The notes under the pieces: generated by a model
Databases searched by the model: none
Told to the model about the DNA's origin: nothing
What the model saw: the letters and a program-made list of their open reading frames with translations, nothing else
DNA from: Oligoflexia bacterium
Lineage (GTDB): Bacteria > Bdellovibrionota > UBA1018
Length of the DNA stretch: 49,741 bases
Assembly (NCBI GenBank): GCA_014378465.1
Contig: JACMNQ010000072.1
Coordinates: 1 to 49,741, forward strand
Direction: 5' to 3'
Shown here: in pieces, positions 44,052 to 49,741 of the stretch
Layout of the letters: every line of letters starts with the position of its first letter
Numbering within the stretch: position 1 is the first letter of the stretch
Made by a program: the position numbers and the translations under genes

Positions 44052-45701
44052 TTAGAAAAGCCAGTAGATATCGTAATCGCTTGAGATGTTATCGTATTGC
44101 ATGGCGCCCTTCCACCAGTCCCCAGAAGCGTTCAGGGGTGGCCTGGCTTCGGGACCGTTGAGAAAGCTTTGGAGAAGCTGCCTTCTTCTTTGCATCACAT
44201 ACTGATCACTGCGTGATCCAGATTGCCAGTAGGTGTACCATTTCTGAAGTCCCTTGCAGTATTGATTTCTCACGATACCGGCGGTCAACGGAGGTGCCGA
44301 ACATTCCTGAACGCAACTGGTTCCCAGACTCGCTCCCGTGCCAGAAGTTTTAACGCATTTGCAAGCAAGGTTGCGCGGATCAAAGCAGGCAAGCGTAGTA
44401 CCTGCTCCTGCCTGGATCTGTGCGCCTTCGGGAGGACAATGAGGGTGAGCGCCGCCTGATTTGAGTTCTGCCACGCAACGCAGGTAATCCGTCAGATAAT
44501 TGAGTCCTGAGCTTGGAAACTTGGGCTTGAGCAGAGTCGTGAGAAAGGTAGTCACTCGTGCACCATTGGTGGATCCCAGGGGTGAAATATCTGGAAACCC
44601 GTAGAGAACGTGGGAAGGAAAAAGAACCTGTGCACGCTGTTCGAAGTAGAACGTCTTCATGTGGATTTTTTCATCCTTGAGTTCCGATCGGATCTGTCCG
44701 GTGTTGATGGGGTTTGTTTCCTCATTCCTGGTCAGCGCCGGCAGTGACACTGCCGGAACATTTGCATTACCCGCGATCATCTTGTGAGTCTTTGGATCAA
44801 AGTATTTCGCATCGAGATTGCAAGCGAACAGGAAAGTGACCAGCAGATCTCCCAGAAGTGTGTCGCCCGTTGTATTGGGCTTCCAAGTTTGAGTGGCCGT
44901 CCTCAAGGGATACTTGGGCACGGTCTGAGTTTGGCCATTCACGTTTAGGACCTTCATGGCTGGCGGATTCAACTCAAGCGGATTATTGCAAACCGGGGCG
45001 GATCTCGCGAGGTCGGCAAGCAAAAGGCGCGGTCCTGGCTGAAAAGAAGTCGATTTCATCGACTCCGGGAAGTCGTAGGGATTGAAATACGGAACCGGAG
45101 TCGACCTCGGATCCGGTTTTTTAGGAAAATTCATTTCGTAAAGGTAGTGCCTGTCCGAATAAACGTACTGGTTGCGTTTGAGATAGAAGTCATAGTCATG
45201 AGGCAGTGTGGCCGGGGTGACCAGTGCATTGATTGGACTCACTCTATCAAGGTCGCCTCCTACCGCATTGTTAGCGTCATGATGACCCGACACAGTCAAT
45301 CCACTGCATCTCTTGCCGGGCAGGCCCGGGATGCCCTGATTCATCATGGAGTTATGCCAGTTGTAAGTCATGCGACTGTAATCCCAAGGATCATCTTTGT
45401 TCACATATTCATGGAAGTAGATTTTGCAGTCGCGACTGTAATTATTCGCCGCGTTCATGAACCCGCTGGGGATCGTGCTGTTTCCGCCACTGGGGAGGGG
45501 CATGACACCCGACCAGCTCATGGGGTCCGCTCCCGCTGCCACTCGGATCGCGGAAATTTCGTCGTCGCTGCCGATGGTCACCGAGCACCAGACAAACTCA
45601 ACGTCCGCCGGCGAGCAGGCGTGAGCTGAGGACTGAAGGAGAGTGAGGAAACTCAGGATCAAAAACAGTCCATTCTTCCCTGAAAATTTGTTCATATTCA
45701 T
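44052..45701 (-). CDS. Secreted protein of unknown family, possible caspase-like fold
   Basis: A 549-residue exported protein (start at 45701 with GGAAG upstream; an ATG at 45725 is less likely). The signal peptide ends near SSAHA. The segment CSGLTVSGHHDANN (His140) after a hydrophobic strand and VTFLFACNLD (Cys294) resemble the His and Cys strands of clan CD cysteine peptidases such as caspases and CHAT. The gap between them is long, so an insertion must be assumed. Other conserved-looking segments are YNWHNSMMNQG and LSDYLRC. Twelve or more cysteines lie in the mature chain. The likeness is a hypothesis only. It follows a coiled-coil gene by 20 bases and precedes the transpeptidase. Confidence 0.55.
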   Translation of the reverse strand: MNMNKFSGKNGLFLILSFLTLLQSSAHACSPADVEFVWCSVTIGSDDEISAIRVAAGADPMSWSGVMPLPSGGNSTIPSGFMNAANNYSRDCKIYFHEYVNKDDPWDYSRMTYNWHNSMMNQGIPGLPGKRCSGLTVSGHHDANNAVGGDLDRVSPINALVTPATLPHDYDFYLKRNQYVYSDRHYLYEMNFPKKPDPRSTPVPYFNPYDFPESMKSTSFQPGPRLLLADLARSAPVCNNPLELNPPAMKVLNVNGQTQTVPKYPLRTATQTWKPNTTGDTLLGDLLVTFLFACNLDAKYFDPKTHKMIAGNANVPAVSLPALTRNEETNPINTGQIRSELKDEKIHMKTFYFEQRAQVLFPSHVLYGFPDISPLGSTNGARVTTFLTTLLKPKFPSSGLNYLTDYLRCVAELKSGGAHPHCPPEGAQIQAGAGTTLACFDPRNLACKCVKTSGTGASLGTSCVQECSAPPLTAGIVRNQYCKGLQKWYTYWQSGSRSDQYVMQRRRQLLQSFLNGPEARPPLNASGDWWKGAMQYDNISSDYDIYWLF

Positions 45702-45721
45702 AAAATGACTTCCAACGTTGA

Positions 45722-46495
45722 TCACCGGAGTGCGTCCGCTCCTGAAGATTGTGTACTAAAAGTTTTGACATCCCCGGTTTGGGGGAGTTGGACTTTTTCA
45801 GGCCGAGTGTTCTGTCTGCTTTCCTCGTTGATTTTCTGGGGATTCAGTCCGGAGCGATTGAACTGGTGCAATACCTCGAGGCCACTTGCGGCCTGTTGAT
45901 TGGCCTGATTCAATGAAAAGTCAGTTGGCTGCTTTTTTTTTTCGATTTTCTTTTCAAGCAGTTCAATCTTTCTATCCAGCTCTCTGATCACTTCGATCGC
46001 AAGCTTTTCGTTTTTCGCTTTTTCAAGAATAGCGATTTTTGCCGCCGCTTTGGCCTTCGCTCCAGGATCTCCTGAACCCGGGTGGGTGATCATGTAGTTC
46101 TGGAGAGCGGGCTCGGAAAAGAGATTGAAGAGCCCTGGATCGCCAGCACCCCAGCGCTTGGCTATCGCTGCTCTCATATCCTTCTCGGATAGGTCCTTCA
46201 GCTCAGGGTAGGCGCCACGGGCCGCTTTGAGAACATTTTCAATGGACGGAGGCAAGAGATCCGGGCGAGCGTATTGAATCAGGTCTCGTTTCTCGATTGC
46301 GAGGTCCCTTTCATCTTTGAGGTCTGCAAGAGATTGTTCGAGGACGGCGAGTTGTTCCGTCCCATTTGAATGTCGAGACGGTTTTTGCTGAGCATACGTG
46401 GCCGAATCCAGTCCTCCGACAAGGAGAAACGCGACTGTGAAAAGAACCCAGTTGAAATACTTCGTCGCTGAAGCGGAGTTGAATGAAGTTGGCAC
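45722..46495 (-). CDS. Exported coiled-coil protein
   Basis: A 257-residue protein with a signal or anchor segment (FNWVLFTVAFLLVGGLDSATYA). Two long helical stretches, about 45-75 (LEQSLADLKDERDLAIEKRD) and 155-190 (IRELDRKIELLEKKIEKKK), have heptad character and many charges. The C-terminal tail is Gln/Asn/Ser-rich and low complexity. No cysteines occur in the mature chain, unlike its neighbours. The start is a GTG at 46495, with a weak GGA just upstream. It is the first gene of a minus-strand unit with the genes at 44052 and perhaps 42766, starting about 100 bases from the tRNA-Thr gene. Function unknown; a structural or partner role is possible. Confidence 0.6.
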   Translation of the reverse strand: MPTSFNSASATKYFNWVLFTVAFLLVGGLDSATYAQQKPSRHSNGTEQLAVLEQSLADLKDERDLAIEKRDLIQYARPDLLPPSIENVLKAARGAYPELKDLSEKDMRAAIAKRWGAGDPGLFNLFSEPALQNYMITHPGSGDPGAKAKAAAKIAILEKAKNEKLAIEVIRELDRKIELLEKKIEKKKQPTDFSLNQANQQAASGLEVLHQFNRSGLNPQKINEESRQNTRPEKVQLPQTGDVKTFSTQSSGADALR

Positions 46496-46597
46496 AGTCC
46501 AAGTCTAACGAAAAGATAGGGTGCCGAACAGTAGGCAAAATTTGCCACAGGGGTGAGAGGGCTTAGATGGCTCGAATTGGATTTGGGAGAAGTTAAA

Positions 46598-46672
<75 letters not shown>

Positions 46673-46770
46673 ACCTACTCGAACGAGTCTCCCAGCTATA
46701 TCGGTCCGAAGAATGCGTTGCAAGCAGGGAGTTTGCTGTCGCAATGCATTAACGCACTCTTGAGGCGTTT

Positions 46771-47712
46771 TTAGTGGCACACGACGCTGAAGCAGCAGAA
46801 GCCGAGTTTCATTTCACGGTAGCTCTGGGTATTTGGAAAGACAACGAGCACTTCAGTGCGGACTTTCGGTTTTGAGGCGAAAATCAGGGTCATCGACGAT
46901 TGATTGATCTTGTGCAGTCCGAGCCCCGCTCCCGGATCACCAGTTGGAGGCACATACGCCACGTCCTTGAGATTCTTGGACAGACTTTTGAGCACCTGCT
47001 GCCGGTCAATCGACCCGAAATTGTCGGCCACGCTGATGCCGATCAGATGGGGAGTGACCGCGACGGAAACCTCCACGAGTTCCTTGTCCGTGAGCGGAAA
47101 GCTGGAGGCTCGATCAAGACTTCTTCGGTAGCGTCTTCCGTCTTCCGTACAGGGTGCATCAAAAAGCGCATTCATGATCAGCTCATCAATCGCGTCCGCC
47201 GCAAGACGCGCGATCTTGGAAGCCACACCCTGAGTCTCAAGAAACCGGGTGAGTGCTTCGACTGTAGGCTGCTTCTCCAGGGAGTCTTTAACCGTGACCT
47301 GATGAGTGGCGGTCACTCCGGTCAGACTCGTCAGGAAGCCGAATGGATCCGGAGAGAAGAGTCGTTCAATCAATCGATTGCAGAGGATGCCTGCCAGGCT
47401 GTCATAACGTCGGTAAATATGATGGGCGAAAGAGGGAGGCTGAAAGAGTTCCGGACTTCGGTTGATGAAATCGTCCGTCACGGCAAAGACGTGCTCGGGT
47501 TTGCCGAAATTCCTCAGCGTTTCCTCGTGGATCCTGAGCTCGGGATTGCCCGCATCCCAGATCACGATCGAGTCGGCGTGACCGCGCAGAAATATTTCAA
47601 TCGCGGCAGGATCGGTCTCGTTCCGGATCGCCATTTTATTGGCGTCGGCAACGGACTTCCAGAACTGCAGGTCGTCTGGATGGTGAGAGATCAGAAGCAC
47701 GGAAAGTTCCAT
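46771..47712 (-). CDS. HATPase (anti-sigma/kinase-like) protein with a receiver-like N-terminus
   Basis: A 313-residue cytoplasmic protein. The N-terminal 120 residues start MELSVLLISHHPDD and alternate strands and helices like a receiver domain, with IVIWDAG in the place of the phospho-acceptor strand. The C-terminal half has a GHKL ATPase fold: N-box AADAIDELIMNALFD, G1-like SVADNFGSI and G2-like GAGLGLHKI. No phospho-histidine H-box is visible, so it is closer to anti-sigma-factor serine kinases than to a sensor kinase. Its partner (anti-anti-sigma or sigma factor) is not in the window. The ATG at 47712 is chosen over a TTG at 47733; neither has a clear ribosome binding site. The end carries three cysteines (FCCFSVVC). 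Confidence 0.7.
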   Translation of the reverse strand: MELSVLLISHHPDDLQFWKSVADANKMAIRNETDPAAIEIFLRGHADSIVIWDAGNPELRIHEETLRNFGKPEHVFAVTDDFINRSPELFQPPSFAHHIYRRYDSLAGILCNRLIERLFSPDPFGFLTSLTGVTATHQVTVKDSLEKQPTVEALTRFLETQGVASKIARLAADAIDELIMNALFDAPCTEDGRRYRRSLDRASSFPLTDKELVEVSVAVTPHLIGISVADNFGSIDRQQVLKSLSKNLKDVAYVPPTGDPGAGLGLHKINQSSMTLIFASKPKVRTEVLVVFPNTQSYREMKLGFCCFSVVCH

Positions 47713-47725
47713 TAGTTTGATTGTA

Positions 47726-47980
47726 TCAGACAAATGGGGTGTGACAACTCCTGATCATCAATGGCCTGATTCGACTAGAGATGGACTGGGGGTCAGGGGA
47801 CTGCTCGGTTCCGAATGGGACCGCCTTGATCTGCACCCCATCTCCGTTGAAGTCCCAGGCACAGTCGTATTTACCGCCGCCGTCCATCAGCTGAATGCTG
47901 GAGTTGCACTGTCGAGTCCATACATCTGAAATCCACCTGGATTCACTGTGAGTACTGATACTGGTGGTGCAAGGTCTGAG
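47726..47980 (-). other. Open fragment, possible tail of a secreted protein
   Basis: An 85-codon open stretch without a good start. It contains VWTRQCNSSIQLMDGGG and YDCAWDFNGDGVQI, where D-F-N-G-D-G looks like a calcium-loop or dockerin-type motif flanked by Trp and Cys, a style seen in the secreted proteins of the island. It overlaps the very start of the HATPase gene. I take it as a likely gene fragment, not a gene. Nothing else is supportable between 47980 and 48200. Confidence 0.3.
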
Positions 47981-48201
47981 TCAGTGTACCACCTCCGTGT
48001 GAGGCGGTTCACATCTTCGAAAACACTCTTGAAGTCTGCCTGCAAAAATGAAGATCCGGTTTGCAGCCGTTCAAGCTCTGCTCACTGACCAGAAGCAATG
48101 CCGTTGCCTTGAGAAAAATAAACACAGTGGCAATCGTCGTAGTTGTATGGACTTGCAGAGCGCTTGACTTCTCGTTTGTAGTGCCTGGATCCATGGCTTC
48201 T

Positions 48202-48660
48202 CATACTCGTCTCGAAGGGGGGTATCGGGCTTTTGGGTGTGAACGTGGATTTGGGAGCTTCGTATAGTTGATGAGCCAAATTCTGGCGTAACGCTCCTTG
48301 GTCTTTTGGTTCAGGACTCGGATCAGATTCACTTCATATCGTCCGGCGGGAAGGAATGGTGTAGTTGCGGGTTTGGGCGGGTCAGTGAAGAAAGTTTCAA
48401 CCTCTTTGCAGGCATTCTTCAGCAAACGGAACAAAAAATGGTTGCCACGCTCGCAGTGGACTTTGACGAGCCGAAGTCCGAAGTAAAGCCGGTCATAAGT
48501 CTCGAGAGTCTCCCCTTCAAACAGGGAATCATCTGCTCCAGCATCTTGCTGTTCATGAGGGCGATCACTGAACGGGAAAGCCCTTCGGGTAGTGGCTCTC
48601 CCGGTACTGGCTCACGGCTAGCCCTGAGAAGCCTGCCTCTGCCCAGCGATGGCGTAGAAC
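48202..48660 (-). pseudogene. Likely remnant of an IS4-type transposase
   Basis: Read on the minus strand, one frame gives SLFEGETLETYDRLYFGLRL then VKVHCERGNHFLFRLLKNA and, further on, RYEVNLIRVLNQKTKERYAR and WLINYTKLPN before it stops at 48202. The order D-R-x2-F, R-G-x-H-F-L-x-R and then a long R-V-L strand is the core of IS4/DDE transposases. The second catalytic Asp could be in TYDRLYF. The N-terminal Asp region and the C-terminal Glu region with its Y-x2-R-W are missing, and upstream the frame is closed near 48635, so it is a dead fragment. No terminal inverted repeats were found. Confidence 0.5.
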
Positions 48661-48766
48661 TGGAGCCCAAGGTAGGTGCTCCGGTGGCTAGAATTTTCAC
48701 CTCGTTAAGGTAACGACAGTGGGTCTTTCGTGACTCATCCTCGGGCCGAGTCCGGTTCGCTGTGGT

Positions 48767-49741
48767 TCAACGCAGTGATGCCGGAGTGCAGTTCGGCTGA
48801 CAGTTCAGGCAACTTTCCGGCAAACCTTCGCGCCGGTAGACTTTGAAACTTCCGCACGCAAAGTCGGCGCGGTAGCCAGTCGGTGGACTCTGATCGAAAG
48901 CTACTGCCTGTTCCTCAGTCATCGGGTAATGACTCAGCAGAGAATCGAAGATCACACAACTCACGCGCTTCTCCGTTCCCATCCAAGGCGCAGAAATCTC
49001 CAGATGCGGCAGTTCATGCGCCCAGCTTCTCTGCGTGAGCCAGGGCACGAGAGGATCGGACGCCGCGATGCTTGCCGCTGGATCGATGCAAGGCAATGCT
49101 TCACGCGCAATCCACGACTGGTGTTCGTCGCGAATGAAGTGGCGAACGGTGTAGAGCTCGCTGCGCCCGAAATTTGCGAGAACCAGAAAACAAACGAGAG
49201 CGAATGCGTACACGCGCGGTCGGTGTTTTCGCGCAAACCACTGGTCCAGTCTGAACAGGGCCAACGGCAGCGCGAGAAAAAGTCCGATCGACGGCTCAAT
49301 GGAGTAATGGAACGCGAGGTTCACCCGCAGGTAGCCGGCGCCCATGAAGAAAGGCAGGTAAGTGGCAAGCGCCATGATCCACGAAACCGGATTGAGGAGA
49401 GGCAGAAAGGCGAGAGGCGCAAGAGTACCCAGCAAAAACACCATCCGGTTCTTCTGAAAGATGAGTGGCCAGAAGATTTCGGGTTTTTGAATGGGAGAAA
49501 GAAGAACTTCGCCAAGATTCGCTCCCAGGTGAGAGTAAGTGGACATGTAGGCGTAACCGGATCCGAGCAGTCCCGGAACGACTTTCAGGCAAAAGAGAAA
49601 ATGTGCGATCCCGAGCAGCGATACGGCCGCGCCGAGTGGCCGCGTCCAGCGCTGCGTCGATTTCGGACCCAGACCGAGCACCCAGGCCGCGCCCAGGCCC
49701 GCCGCAACGATTCCCGCGGATTCCTTGCAGGCGAGTGAAAG
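48767..49741 (-). CDS. DUF2079 family membrane protein (5' end beyond window)
   Basis: The frame stays open from the stop at 48767 to the right edge, so at least 325 residues are present and the N-terminus is missing. A GTG at 49681 is in frame, but the codons before it (ACKESAGIV) match the conserved Lys-Glu segment of DUF2079, so translation starts outside. Several membrane helices follow, with AFHYSIEPSIGLFLALPLAL matching the family's conserved loop. The soluble end has cysteines (SCLNCQPNC). Related to the protein at 13127. A transferase role is only inferred from GT-C likeness. Confidence 0.8.
   Translation of the reverse strand, partial: LSLACKESAGIVAAGLGAAWVLGLGPKSTQRWTRPLGAAVSLLGIAHFLFCLKVVPGLLGSGYAYMSTYSHLGANLGEVLLSPIQKPEIFWPLIFQKNRMVFLLGTLAPLAFLPLLNPVSWIMALATYLPFFMGAGYLRVNLAFHYSIEPSIGLFLALPLALFRLDQWFARKHRPRVYAFALVCFLVLANFGRSELYTVRHFIRDEHQSWIAREALPCIDPAASIAASDPLVPWLTQRSWAHELPHLEISAPWMGTEKRVSCVIFDSLLSHYPMTEEQAVAFDQSPPTGYRADFACGSFKVYRREGLPESCLNCQPNCTPASLR

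Overview
The window looks like a chromosome segment of a Gram-negative, predatory-type or environmental bacterium. Bdellovibrionota/Oligoflexia-like is my best guess, with low confidence. The grounds are the many Sec-secreted and lipoprotein-type products, YafK-type L,D-transpeptidases, a ParB-like DHHH protein, DUF4412- and DUF4430-like small exported proteins, and a complete 2-oxoglutarate dehydrogenase operon. No rRNA is present, so the taxonomy cannot be fixed from this window.

Left half (1-25.7 kb) is mostly metabolic and transport genes. It starts with the end of a secreted, Pro/Ser/Thr-rich protein and a DUF4412-like periplasmic protein. A two-gene phosphotransferase system follows: an EIIA-HPr-EI fusion, then an N-acetylglucosamine-type EIIC with two EIIB domains. 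Next are two small exported proteins, a strong bidirectional terminator (7212-7261) and the minus-strand operon sucA-sucB-lpd. After that come a DUF2079 membrane protein, a PafA-like alkaline phosphatase, a shortened receiver protein, a Pit phosphate permease with its DUF47 partner, a ParB-like protein, a secreted EEP-fold nuclease or phosphatase, a secreted-protein gene with two compensating frameshifts, a DUF4430 protein, a KimA-type potassium importer and an AsmA-like protein.

Right half (25.7-46.6 kb) is an accessory island of exported proteins. It opens with the wreck of an alpha/beta hydrolase gene. Two cassettes lie at its ends, each holding a YafK-type L,D-transpeptidase paralogue and an unusual secreted protein. 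The left paralogue has lost the catalytic histidine motif; the right one is intact. Between them are a cysteine-containing secreted protein, a HEAT-repeat protein with a loosely vitellogenin-like layout, a fused VKOR-DsbA disulfide-forming enzyme, and a 3180-residue secreted protein. That giant has many cysteines, two FN3-like domains and fourteen RCC1 blades, every blade carrying a C-x9-C pair. The disulfide enzyme is divergently transcribed from the giant, with perfect inverted repeats between them. The simplest reading is a surface or periplasmic system whose giant, disulfide-stapled product is oxidised by a dedicated VKOR-DsbA, with envelope or peptidoglycan enzymes alongside.

The island ends at tRNA-Thr(CGT) (46598-46672). 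Beyond it are a HATPase/anti-sigma-like protein, about 1 kb of gene debris including a likely IS4-type transposase remnant, and the start-less part of a second DUF2079 protein running off the right edge. No CRISPR array, prophage or replication origin was seen.
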